Shown here: one piece after another, positions 1 through 8,586 of the stretch
How the letters are laid out: every line of letters starts with the position of its first letter
Position numbering within the stretch: position 1 is the first letter of the stretch
Assembly: GCF_000745975.1 (NCBI RefSeq)
Contig: NZ_JQKJ01000001.1
Coordinates: 186,001-250,000 of the forward strand
Direction: 5' to 3'
Source of the DNA: Desulfobacter vibrioformis DSM 8776
GTDB lineage: Bacteria; Desulfobacterota; Desulfobacteria; Desulfobacterales; Desulfobacteraceae
Length of the DNA stretch: 64,000 nt
Notes under the pieces: generated by a model
Database searches by the model: none
The model's input: the letters and a program-made list of their open reading frames with translations, nothing else
What the model was told of the DNA's origin: nothing
Program-made: the position numbers and the translations under genes

Positions 1-919
1 GCAGGGCGGAAAGGGTTTGGATAATTCCCTTCTCACCATATTCTGCCGGGCTGAAGTCGTCATGCCGCCTGATAATGATATCTGAATAGACGCTTGCATG
101 CAGATGACCGGTGTCACACGCCATATATATGGTCCCTGTCTGCTCCACCATGCCGTAATATTCATACACCCGGGCAATGCCGCAGACCCTGTTCAGCGCC
201 TGGTTGAATTTTTCAGCGGATACCGCCTTATCCGCCAGTTTCTTCCAGCCACCGCCATGAATCATCACCCCCTGTGACAGATCCGGGTGAAACTTATGTT
301 TTTTAAGCAGTTCATAAAAATGCTGCCAGATCATGAAGGTAAACCCGAACAGTAAAATGTTTTCATTGGCATGGGTTTCAAGAAATTTCTCAATGCCTTT
401 GATGTCCAGATTCATATCTTCATCAAGGGCATAGATTTTATCCCTGCCGAACATGGAAAAACCCAAGATTCCTGCCCCCCTGGCCGAAAACATCTTTCGG
501 TCTTTGAGCACCGCACTGGTATCAAGAATAATTAACGGCAGCCTGGCTTTCCCGATACTATACACAGCAATCCTGGCCAGCGCTTTTGTCTGATTGGCCG
601 ACGTCTTCCGGTCCAGAAAAATTTTTGACACCGCTGTCCCGGAGGTTCCGGATGATGTCATGGTTCTGATGATCTCATCTTTTTCTACACTGCGCAGGGC
701 ATGCGCCTTGAAAAGACGGACGGGAAGAAAGGGAACATCAACCATGGATTTGATCTTTTCAGGGGATTTTCCAAAAGCATCCAGAAGCTTGCGATATTCC
801 GGGCATTTGGCGTAATGGTGAGCGGTGAGATGCTGCATTATACCCAAAAGAAACCCCGCTTTTTTCTCTTTTACCAGAGAATAGGGTGTGACAGCCAATA
901 TCTGATCATAATCCAGCAT
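1..919 (-). CDS. LuxE-like acyl-protein synthetase, 3' end cut by the window edge
   Basis: Reading the minus strand from an ATG at 919 gives about 306 codons open to the left edge. It resembles the LuxE/acyl-protein synthetase family, which adenylates fatty acids and transfers the acyl group to a protein cysteine. The adenylate-forming phosphate-binding motif TSSGTSGTA lies near residues 87-95. Further on are MIHGGGWKKL and YGMVEQTGTIYM, typical of the family's core. LuxE is usually about 360 residues, so only the C-terminus is missing. A stop in frame at about 950-952 limits the start. A TTG at 934 has a better-spaced GAGGG upstream, so the start is not certain. The gene follows the 953-3082 gene closely and is probably co-transcribed. 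No luxC or luxD is visible, so a role in modifying surface lipids or polysaccharide is more likely than light production; that is inference. Confidence 0.75.
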   Translation of the reverse strand, partial: MLDYDQILAVTPYSLVKEKKAGFLLGIMQHLTAHHYAKCPEYRKLLDAFGKSPEKIKSMVDVPFLPVRLFKAHALRSVEKDEIIRTMTSSGTSGTAVSKIFLDRKTSANQTKALARIAVYSIGKARLPLIILDTSAVLKDRKMFSARGAGILGFSMFGRDKIYALDEDMNLDIKGIEKFLETHANENILLFGFTFMIWQHFYELLKKHKFHPDLSQGVMIHGGGWKKLADKAVSAEKFNQALNRVCGIARVYEYYGMVEQTGTIYMACDTGHLHASVYSDIIIRRHDDFSPAEYGEKGIIQTLSAL

Positions 920-952
920 TGCAGTATGTCCCAAAATTATTCCCTCGGATCA

Positions 953-3082
953 TCACTCAATTGAGGGCGGCTGAGACAGTTTATATACTTCAAACATATC
1001 ATTCTCAAACACCTTTGAATACTTTTTATCCTTCATCCAGTACCGGAGATAATCAAACTTTTTCAAATCCGGTATCCATACCTTGTCCCGTTTCCTGTAC
1101 GCTTCATCTTCCAGGGGCCACCCGGGATTCCTTGTCATGATTTTTGAAAAGGTTATATATACGGGAGAGCGGACTTTCGTTGCCTTTTCAAATTCCTCCT
1201 GGAAATCCTTGAAAGATATACACCCATGCCATGGATTGTTCATCAGGCAGTTGGTCTGGGTCAGGTAGTACATCATTGGTATCCAGCTTAAAAACAGGGC
1301 CGGGGTATTATCTCTTTCATATGTTTCATGGTTGAAAAATTCAAGGGCCTCATCCATGACTTTGACCCGCTGGGGAAAGGTATGAATGCCGAAAAGCTGG
1401 GGGGATTTAAACATATCTACAAGAACCGACCTGTCCCCAAGATCCCTGTGGGACCTGTTATATCCCCAGGGATTGACAATACCGAAAATGATAGCTGCAA
1501 CAAATATAATGACGTAATTGTTCATATTCAAAACCCGAAGGTTAACTGTCATTTTCTTATCAATCATAAATGCAAGAGGAAAGGCAAAAAATAATAGGCC
1601 CGCACCGGATCGGTAGATAACACTAAAGGACAGGTCGGAACCTGGAAAACTGAATAACGCCAAAATAAGAATCAATATCGTGGGAGTAATAAGTTTTTTA
1701 TCATATCCAAGGGAATAAATATAAAAAAAGTATCCCGGCAGAATGGATACTGTCATATATATAAAAAACGCCCCCTCAATTCGCAAATAGGTGACATAAT
1801 AGATGATAAATCCGGATAACACTAGAATGACGACCTGTTTTACCGAAAGAGATTCCCCCAGCATAAACAGCAAAATAAATATCAACACGGTTAAGACAGC
1901 GCCTTTTTGCAATACATACCAGGCGCTGGCGAAATAGCTGATAAACAGCCTCCTAAGACCATGAGAATCTCTTTCGGGAGTCGAATAAAGCGGGTCCATC
2001 CTTTCAGATGTGCTTCTTTGGTCTGAATCTAAAAAATAAAAAGGGTCGCTGGAAACAGTCGATGCAGAGCCTTCTGATAATATACTTTTCCCGGCCATCG
2101 AGGCAGAATCAATACCTTGTGCCGAACCATTTGCTTCATTATTAATAAAGTTCTCATTAAGGTAGTTGACATATGTATGCAGGTTCCCGCTACTGTACAG
2201 CAGAAGAAACCCGGATATCAGACAGATTAGATATCCACAATATAAATAAATACAAGGACGTATCCAGGGTTTATTAGTTTCGAATAGCGCCCAGGCATAA
2301 ATAAGCGGAAATGTAAAAATTAAAATGAAGTTAAATTTTACCCAGAATGTAAGGCATAAAAATACGCCGGCGAGTAAACAGGAAACAAAACTGGTATGTC
2401 TGCCGAGCAGCAGCCAGATGCCTATGAGTGCAAATAAGACCGGCAGGTTATCATAATTGATCGACAGATAATAATTGTAATGAATAAAAAAAACCGAAAG
2501 AATAACAAAAATAAGCCATGCAACTAACCGCTTGAAATAAAGAGAATAGATTTTGAAAGAGACAAATGCGATCCCTGTAACCACAAGTACATATCCGAAC
2601 CTTGCCCATAACACACTGGGAACACCTATCATGGAGAGCCATAACCCGTTAAAAAAACTTGTGCCCACGAGAAAGTCAATATTTTGAGAAACGCTGCCGT
2701 GGAATAATCCCCAGGCTTTGGTAAAATGGAACCCGGTATCCGTGACATCCAGGGTCTTAAACGTTCTGAACAGTGCATAAAAAAAATTAATAACCACTAA
2801 AATGGAAATTCGATATCTGGATAAATATGTTTTTAAATCCAACAACGAAAAAATGAAAATAAAGCCGGGAATGAAACATAAAATCCAGGCCACGAATTCA
2901 ATCCAGAAATAATATATTTCCACCGGGTTTTCAGCAAATCCGGCCTGGCGGAATTTATTAAGTAATGGAATGAAAACCAAAGGCGATTTCAGAATAAGCC
3001 ACAATAATCCGACAAGCAGCAAACCAAGCCGGAAATATTTATGAGAGATAATTGAGTTGCAGCATTGCTTGGCATTTTTCAT
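953..3082 (-). CDS. polytopic membrane protein, GT-C glycosyltransferase-like
   Basis: The 709-residue product has a short cytoplasmic N-terminus, then about a dozen hydrophobic segments spread over residues 15-530, and a soluble C-terminal domain of about 150 residues. This layout is that of GT-C enzymes such as ArnT/PMT-type glycosyltransferases, which use polyprenyl-phosphate sugars on the outer face of the inner membrane. An acidic pair, DVTD, sits after the second or third helix near residues 112-115, where GT-C enzymes carry their catalytic Asp, but I cannot identify the exact family. The gene is clearly AT-richer than the housekeeping genes further right, which fits horizontally acquired surface-polysaccharide genes. 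The downstream LuxE-like gene begins about 30 bp beyond its stop. Function is inferred from topology only. Confidence 0.6.
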   Translation of the reverse strand: MKNAKQCCNSIISHKYFRLGLLLVGLLWLILKSPLVFIPLLNKFRQAGFAENPVEIYYFWIEFVAWILCFIPGFIFIFSLLDLKTYLSRYRISILVVINFFYALFRTFKTLDVTDTGFHFTKAWGLFHGSVSQNIDFLVGTSFFNGLWLSMIGVPSVLWARFGYVLVVTGIAFVSFKIYSLYFKRLVAWLIFVILSVFFIHYNYYLSINYDNLPVLFALIGIWLLLGRHTSFVSCLLAGVFLCLTFWVKFNFILIFTFPLIYAWALFETNKPWIRPCIYLYCGYLICLISGFLLLYSSGNLHTYVNYLNENFINNEANGSAQGIDSASMAGKSILSEGSASTVSSDPFYFLDSDQRSTSERMDPLYSTPERDSHGLRRLFISYFASAWYVLQKGAVLTVLIFILLFMLGESLSVKQVVILVLSGFIIYYVTYLRIEGAFFIYMTVSILPGYFFYIYSLGYDKKLITPTILILILALFSFPGSDLSFSVIYRSGAGLLFFAFPLAFMIDKKMTVNLRVLNMNNYVIIFVAAIIFGIVNPWGYNRSHRDLGDRSVLVDMFKSPQLFGIHTFPQRVKVMDEALEFFNHETYERDNTPALFLSWIPMMYYLTQTNCLMNNPWHGCISFKDFQEEFEKATKVRSPVYITFSKIMTRNPGWPLEDEAYRKRDKVWIPDLKKFDYLRYWMKDKKYSKVFENDMFEVYKLSQPPSIE

Positions 3083-3516
3083 ATTTTAACTATCCAATAC
3101 TGAAACGATGCAATTATTACTATCGCGGAACCCAAAGGAATCATCTTCAATCGAAAAGCAGCCCTCGTTTCCAACGAAAGGATATGATATGTTTTCAGTT
3201 AACCCTGTGAATAGAGATAAAAGCAAGACCCTATAGGCTGGCAACAAATTTGATTTGGGAAAATATATTTCCAAGGGATTCTACAACTTGGCCTGTTTTT
3301 TTCAGGCACAGGAATAAAAACTAAATAAATTTATGGATAAGCCATATAACATCACCGCAAGATAAGCAATTCGGAAATATCTACAGCATCAAAAAATAAT
3401 ACGCAAACGATGCATGACTCATAAAATATAAAGCGAGGGGAGATATTCCCTCGCTTATACCCGCCGTTTAAGTGATGTTATAGCTCAGCCTTTTTTTATA
3501 AAATCCCATTAAACAA
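3083..3516. other. AT-rich intergenic region
   Basis: This stretch lies between the start of the membrane-protein gene and the end of the pilin gene. It holds the pilin terminator at about 3431-3457. A 62-codon minus-strand frame at 3086-3274 has no recognisable domain and no convincing ribosome-binding site. I see no promoter that I would defend. Confidence 0.5.
3431..3457 (-). terminator. Rho-independent terminator after the pilin gene
   Basis: Arms AAGCGAGGG and CCCTCGCTT pair perfectly around an 8-9 base loop. On the minus strand the stem is followed by TATATTTTAT. It lies about 60 bp past the pilin stop, so it ends the pilus operon. Confidence 0.75.
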
Positions 3517-3894
3517 TTAATACGCCGAATAAGTCTTTGAGTCTGAAGAGCTAGGGGGGTCTAAAGCAACTACTGAAACCGTAAACGTGCCATCAGCGGG
3601 AGTTGGTTCTCCGTAGGAAGCAGAATAATCGCCAAGGCTTTTCTCGGCATTAGCTACGGCGTGTGTAAGCGCAGCAGAGTCGTCTCCACCATTAGACAAT
3701 AGCGCTGATCCATACACCAAGGTGACATTGCTGACACCAGCACCCAAAGCCCCTTTAAGAGCTTTCTTCCTAGCTTCATCCATCATATCAACATATTTAG
3801 GTGCTGCTACCGCGGCCAGAATACCAAGGATAATCAATACAGCAATAATTTCGATTAAAGTAAAACCTTCTTCGTTTCTAAGAACCTTTTTCAT
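3517..3894 (-). CDS. type IV prepilin, MSHA-like major pilin
   Basis: This 125-residue protein starts with a short basic leader (MKKVLRNEEG) followed by the prepilin peptidase motif G|FTLIE at residues 10-15. The hydrophobic alpha-1 helix (about 15-33) comes next, with Glu at position +5 of the mature protein. The remainder is a small globular head with little similarity I can place. Its genomic position, last in an operon of MSHA-type assembly genes, supports the major pilin role. A strong Shine-Dalgarno (AGGAGG) precedes the ATG. The peptidase that would process it (PilD) is not in the window. The short length compared with MshA (about 170-180 residues) resembles the short pilins of Geobacter, but I see no other link to nanowire-type function. 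Confidence 0.88.
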   Translation of the reverse strand: MKKVLRNEEGFTLIEIIAVLIILGILAAVAAPKYVDMMDEARKKALKGALGAGVSNVTLVYGSALLSNGGDDSAALTHAVANAEKSLGDYSASYGEPTPADGTFTVSVVALDPPSSSDSKTYSAY

Positions 3895-3923
3895 GTTTTC
3901 CTCCTAAAATAATAATTAAAATA

Positions 3924-3935
3924 TCCCAATTGGGA
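3924..3935. promoter_or_regulatory. 12-bp perfect palindrome upstream of the pilin
   Basis: TCCCAATTGGGA is a perfect palindrome located 30 bp upstream of the pilin ATG, between mshG and the pilin. On the minus strand it is followed by a T-rich run. It could be an operator for a separate pilin promoter, or an RNA hairpin that stabilises a pilin-only transcript. The sequence does not decide between them. Confidence 0.4.
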
Positions 3936-3971
3936 CAAACCGTTGCACATCCTTTATTTCACTATCTTCAT

Positions 3972-5192
3972 CTATTTTACCATCTTCGTCAAATCCCACA
4001 TAGGCAGAAAAATGGCAAGGGCAAAAAAACCGACGACGGTAGCCAACCCGACAACCAGAATAGGGCCAATGGCTTCAGACATTGCCTTGGTGCTATATTC
4101 TACTTCTGCATCATAATGGTGGGATATTTCAGCCAGCATATCGTCCAGATTTCCTGTTTCCTCCCCGATCGCCACCATGTTGATCACCATGGGAGGAAAA
4201 TACTTCGATGATTTCAAGGGCTGGGAAATCCCCTTGCCTGCAGTAAGCATCTCCTTGATCTTTATAAATTCTTTTGTAATGGCGGCATTGTTAATGGTTT
4301 CAGCCAGCACATCAATTGATTCGAGAACCGTTATGCCTGAGGTCTGAAGAATAGCAAAAATGGAAGCAAATCTGGACATGGCAGCTTTGGACGCGACCGG
4401 TCCGACAATGGGCATTTTTAAAAGGGCCTGATCCCTGAGCAGTATTCCCAAAGGCATTTTAAAGAAAAAATAGTATCCAAGAAAAAAGGTTACACCAATA
4501 AGAATAATTCCAATAAGCCAGTAATCATGCATCGCCTTATGCATAATTATACAAACTTTTGTTGGTAAGGGCAGTTCAAGTTTTGCAGATTGAAAAATGA
4601 TTACAAATTTGGGAATGACAAAATTAAGAAGAATAAAAAAAGCAACGCCAAGGAACCCTATTACCATCATCGGGTACCGCATGGCTGATTTAATATCTGA
4701 TCTGAGCTTATCTTCATGATCAATGATATAAATGAGCCGTTCCAAAACATCAGGCAGCGCGCCTGAGGCTTCACCGGCGTTCAGCAGGTTGCAGTAAAGC
4801 TCTGAAAAAACATCTCTGTGTTTGGAAAAAGCGGTGAATAAATTTGCGCCTTCCCGGATATCGGCCCGAATCTGTGAAACAACCTTTTTCAATCGCTTAT
4901 TTTCCGTCTGGACCTCCATGGTTGTCAGGACTTCCATCATGGGAACGCCTGCCTGAATCAGGGTCTTGAACTGCTTGGTAAACAGCACCAGATCACGTGC
5001 CTTGACTGACGTAAATCGATCCTCAAAAGAGGATAAGAAGCTTGAGGCACTGCCTGATTTTTCCTTTACTTTTTCAGGTAGTAAGCCTCTTTGGGCAACC
5101 TTGTCAGCAGCGTCCTCCCGGGACGAGGCTTCAATCTCTCCCTTGACAATGGATCCGGTTTCATTAATGGCGGTATAGGCATACGTACCCAT
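3972..5192 (-). CDS. mshG: type IV pilus inner-membrane platform protein (GspF/PilC/MshG family)
   Basis: The 406-residue product has the usual length of MshG/PilC. Two GspF domains are visible: residues about 65-190 (beginning near VKARDLVLFTKQFKTLI, with the conserved LLNAGEASG) and about 270-395 (MSRFASIFAILQTSG and VAIGEETGNLDDML). Hydrophobic segments near 170-195, 220-245 and 375-400 anchor it in the inner membrane, where it couples the assembly ATPase to pilin insertion. The N-terminus (MGTYAYTAINETG) matches the family's typical opening. It begins 3 bp after the stop of the MshE reading frame, so the two are probably translationally coupled. Symbol chosen from operon context; PilC would be an equivalent name. 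Confidence 0.9.
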   Translation of the reverse strand: MGTYAYTAINETGSIVKGEIEASSREDAADKVAQRGLLPEKVKEKSGSASSFLSSFEDRFTSVKARDLVLFTKQFKTLIQAGVPMMEVLTTMEVQTENKRLKKVVSQIRADIREGANLFTAFSKHRDVFSELYCNLLNAGEASGALPDVLERLIYIIDHEDKLRSDIKSAMRYPMMVIGFLGVAFFILLNFVIPKFVIIFQSAKLELPLPTKVCIIMHKAMHDYWLIGIILIGVTFFLGYYFFFKMPLGILLRDQALLKMPIVGPVASKAAMSRFASIFAILQTSGITVLESIDVLAETINNAAITKEFIKIKEMLTAGKGISQPLKSSKYFPPMVINMVAIGEETGNLDDMLAEISHHYDAEVEYSTKAMSEAIGPILVVGLATVVGFFALAIFLPMWDLTKMVK

Positions 5193-5195
5193 GGA

Positions 5196-6904
5196 TTACA
5201 CCATTACAGCAGAAGCTGCCTCCTCAGGACTGGTAATGCCATTGGCCACCTTGAGGGCAGCATCCTGTTTCAAGGTTTTCAGATGACCGGATTCTGAGCA
5301 GATATACGTAATTTCCTGGGCTGATTTGCCGGCTATGATCATTTTTTGAACATCCTGGTTAACGTGGAGTACCTCGTAAAGGCCGGTACGCCCAAGGTAA
5401 CCGGTGTCCTTGCACTGCATGCATCCGCGGCCCCGGACAAAATCCACACCCTGGGCATTTTCAAGGCCCCAGAATCTTCGAACTTCAACAGGTGGGGAAT
5501 AAGACTCCCTGCAATGGGGGCAGACCCTTCGGATAAGGCGCTGGGCCTGGGTGATCAGCATAACCGAAGAGACCAGAAAAGGCTCAACACCCATGTCCAC
5601 AAAACGGGTGATGGCACCGGCAGCGTCGTTTGTATGAACCGTGCTGAGCACCATGTGCCCTGTTAAAGCAGCCTGGACCGCAACACTTGCGGTTTCACTG
5701 TCACGGATCTCGCCGATCATAATCACATCCGGGTCCTGGCGCAGAATCGCACGAAGGCCTGACGCAAAGGTCATACCGGCTTTCCTGTTGAGCTGGCCCT
5801 GGCGCACATGCTCCATCTGTATTCCACCGGATCTTCAAGGGTGATAATGTTGACATCCGGTTTATTAATAATTTTCAGCATGGAAAAAAGCGAGGTACTT
5901 TTTCCTGATCCGGTAGGGCCTGTGGCAAGCACGAGGCCATAGGGCATTTTAATCATTTTTTCAATGATGACAATATCCTTGGGAGCCATACCCAGTTTGT
6001 CCAGGGAATAAATGCCTGTGCTTGTATCCAAAAGTCGAAGAACCATATTTTCCCCATACACGGTGGGAATGGTAGAAACACGGATATTGATTTCCTTGTC
6101 CTGGACAAAAACTGTAAAACGGCCATCCTGGGGAATTCTGGATATGGAAATGTCAAGATTGGCCAAAATTTTCAACCGGGATACAATGGATGTGAACATG
6201 TTCCTGGGCGGTGCAGGGATATGGTGCAGTTTGCCGTCTACCCTGAACCGGATTTCAACATAATCTTTTTCAGGTCCCAGGTGAACGTCCGAGGCCTTTT
6301 CCTTAACGGCCTGGGTAAGGATGGAGTTGACAAGCCTGACAACCGGCGCTTCTTCAGCCATGTCCATGAGTGAGGAGAGGTTTTTCCGGTATTGATCTTC
6401 AACCTCGTCTTTGGCGTCCATCTCCTGCATTTCCTGGATATTTTCCATGACGCCGTCAGCACCGGCGTAAGTACCGTAAACCGAAGAAATCAGGGTGGAC
6501 AACTCCTGTTCCGTGCAGATTACGGCCTCTACTTCAGTATCCGTATAAACCTCTATGTGATCGTAGGCGTTGATGTCAAGGGGATCTGTCATGGCGATAA
6601 GCAGTATGCCGTCTTTTTTATGGATGGGCGCAGCCTGAAATTTCTGGGCCGTATTCACATCGAAAATATTGGCAAGATCTGTGGAAATGGCATATTCACT
6701 GGGATTATAGCGCTTGATATGCATCTGGGAGGAGATAAGCGCTACAATATCTTTTTCGCTGACAATTCCTTCCGCAATAAGATACTGACCAAGGCGTTTC
6801 CCACTATTTCTGGCGCCGGCCAGAGATTTTTCAAGCTGGTCCTTTTGGAGCATTCCAGCTTCCACCAGCATCTCCCCAAGGCGTTTGCGTTTAGATGCCA
6901 TCAT
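5196..6904 (-). pseudogene. mshE: pilus assembly ATPase MshE/PilB/GspE, split by a one-base frameshift
   Basis: Two overlapping minus-strand frames together make one family member of about 569 residues. The upstream frame (6904 to 5771) has the GspE N-terminal domain, Walker A GPTGSGKS at residues 329-336, and then EDPVEY. It leaves the family consensus after that point and stops at 5771. The downstream frame resumes at about 5816 with MEHVRQGQL and contains the Walker B region (MIGEIRD), the His box (STVHTND) and a four-cysteine zinc site (CPHC and CMQC). Losing one base near 5815-5822 explains the break: adding a C would restore [11 protein letters not shown]. The surrounding genes are intact. 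It may be a sequencing error, a real inactivating mutation, or two products; a weak GGTGGA lies upstream of the internal ATG at 5816. No slippery heptamer is seen. Confidence 0.88.
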
Positions 6905-6928
6905 TATCCTCTTTATTTGCGCTTAAAT

Positions 6929-8581
6929 TCATAAAATCGTTCTACCTTCTACTAAAGCAGAAATCTCGGTCTCCCGGAATTCACAGAAAGATTCAGATAG
7001 CTTTGCTGCAACGGCCTGTGCAGCCGGTTTATCTGCGAATACCTGGTTCAAAACCACATAAAACATAAATCCTTTTTCCGCACTCCAGGACGATAGAATC
7101 CGGATATTCAGTCCCTGTTTCCTGTATTCCCGTGCTTTTACATAGGCGTGACTCAAATCACCAGAACTATCTGATGTCAAACAAATCCGTCCGGAACGCC
7201 AGTGTGCGGACGCATCACTGACAACCCGGAAACAGATCAGCGCTCCGTTAAGGATCAGACTTGGGTCTTTTATGCTGCCATTGTCCTGCATAACCTGCCT
7301 GAGAAGTTTTTTTGAGTATGATCCATAAATAATTGATATCATAGCATACAAATTGTCTTCACCGGATATTTTTACAGATCCCAGAAAATTGGGTTCACAT
7401 TCGGCAGTTTTATCAAGAACCGGTTGTTGAATATCAGGATCAGGTTGAACCAATGCCCTGGTTTCCGGTTGAACAATTGTTGCCAAAGGCGGGTTATCCG
7501 GTTGAGCTGGTGCCGGAGATTTTTTAACAACTTCTAATGTAACCGGTGCAGGTGCAGGTCCGGCATCTGCGTGCTGAACGTTGGAAGAATCTGAAGACAC
7601 CCATTGAACAACCCTCTGTTGAACCGGTTCAGGCATGACCTGCACGATTGTATTGGCATGAAACGCAATAAAAAAAATTAAAACCATGGCAAATACGGAC
7701 AAAGCCGGTATCAGAAACCTTTTTATTTTTTTCTGGTAATCCGGAAAAATTTCCCCGGCACAGGCATGAACAAAAAAGGAGCCGACACACTGCCGGTCCT
7801 GAATAATCATGGTTAAAAGCACATGATGGCACAGGTTGATAATTTTTCTGGGATACCCTTTGGTGATCCGGTAAACTGCCCAGAATCCGGAAAAAGTAAA
7901 CCTGGGAAGCTGGTCGTCGTCAAAATAGTCCGGAGAAGCGGCCTGGTTGATTCGAAACCGGATCAGGTCTCGGGTTTCCGCAAAGCTCAAGGGTGAAAAC
8001 GTGAACCTGAAATTGATCCGGTCCACAAAATTTTCCATGCCCGCAATCATCCGGTCAAACTCTTTTTGGGCAAAAATGACGATCTGGAGCAGCTTTTTAT
8101 CGTTTGTCTCGTAGTTAAGCAGTTCCCTTAATGTTTCAAGGCAGTAAAGCGGCAGTTTCTGGCCTTCGTCAATCAGCAATACCGTGGTTACGTCGTCCTC
8201 AACCCCTGTTGAAAACAGGTTGGCTTTTATCTTTTCCTTGAGCGCAAGTTCATTGCCATGCTGATCTGCCGGTAGAGGTAGACCGGTGAAATGATAAAGT
8301 ATCCAGGCCAGAAATTCTGCCGGAGAAGTGAACCCCGGATCAAGGATCAAAAAACACCTGATCTTTTCATCATTATCAATTTTCCGGATCAGTTGCCGGC
8401 ATACCGTGGTTTTTCCGGTTCCCACATCCCCTGTGATCACGTTAAGCCCCCTGCGCAGCCTGATGGCGATCTCAAGCTTTTGCAGGGCAGTTAAATGCTG
8501 CCGGGCGTTAAAGAACAGCCCGGGATCAGGTGAGTTGGAAAAGGGTTCCTTTTCCAGATGTAACGTCCGGTAATAGGCCAT
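6929..8581 (-). CDS. mshM: ExeA/MshM-like AAA+ ATPase with a periplasmic C-terminal domain
   Basis: Residues 1-270 form an ExeA-type AAA+ ATPase: the opening YRTLHLEKEPFSNSPDP, Walker A GDVGTGKT at 51-58, and Walker B VLLIDE at about 134-139. A single transmembrane helix follows at about 288-309, then a Pro/Gln-rich periplasmic linker. The C-terminal half has a region resembling LysM-type tail motifs (around 395-450) and a final SPOR-like stretch (about 470-540). ExeA-type proteins bind peptidoglycan and help place secretins; in MSHA operons this is MshM. It lies directly after the secretin gene (6 bp gap), matching that role. It is larger than MshM of Vibrio (about 280 residues) because of the periplasmic part. 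Confidence 0.82.
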   Translation of the reverse strand: MAYYRTLHLEKEPFSNSPDPGLFFNARQHLTALQKLEIAIRLRRGLNVITGDVGTGKTTVCRQLIRKIDNDEKIRCFLILDPGFTSPAEFLAWILYHFTGLPLPADQHGNELALKEKIKANLFSTGVEDDVTTVLLIDEGQKLPLYCLETLRELLNYETNDKKLLQIVIFAQKEFDRMIAGMENFVDRINFRFTFSPLSFAETRDLIRFRINQAASPDYFDDDQLPRFTFSGFWAVYRITKGYPRKIINLCHHVLLTMIIQDRQCVGSFFVHACAGEIFPDYQKKIKRFLIPALSVFAMVLIFFIAFHANTIVQVMPEPVQQRVVQWVSSDSSNVQHADAGPAPAPVTLEVVKKSPAPAQPDNPPLATIVQPETRALVQPDPDIQQPVLDKTAECEPNFLGSVKISGEDNLYAMISIIYGSYSKKLLRQVMQDNGSIKDPSLILNGALICFRVVSDASAHWRSGRICLTSDSSGDLSHAYVKAREYRKQGLNIRILSSWSAEKGFMFYVVLNQVFADKPAAQAVAAKLSESFCEFRETEISALVEGRTIL

Positions 8582-8586
8582 GGATC

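Noticed and set aside
3086-3274. 62-codon minus-strand frame upstream of the membrane-protein gene
   Set aside because: No ribosome-binding site, no known domain and AT-rich composition where chance frames occur.
5771-5822. Programmed frameshift in mshE
   Set aside because: No slippery heptamer or downstream stem-loop is visible, and the family does not use frameshifting; error or mutation is more likely.
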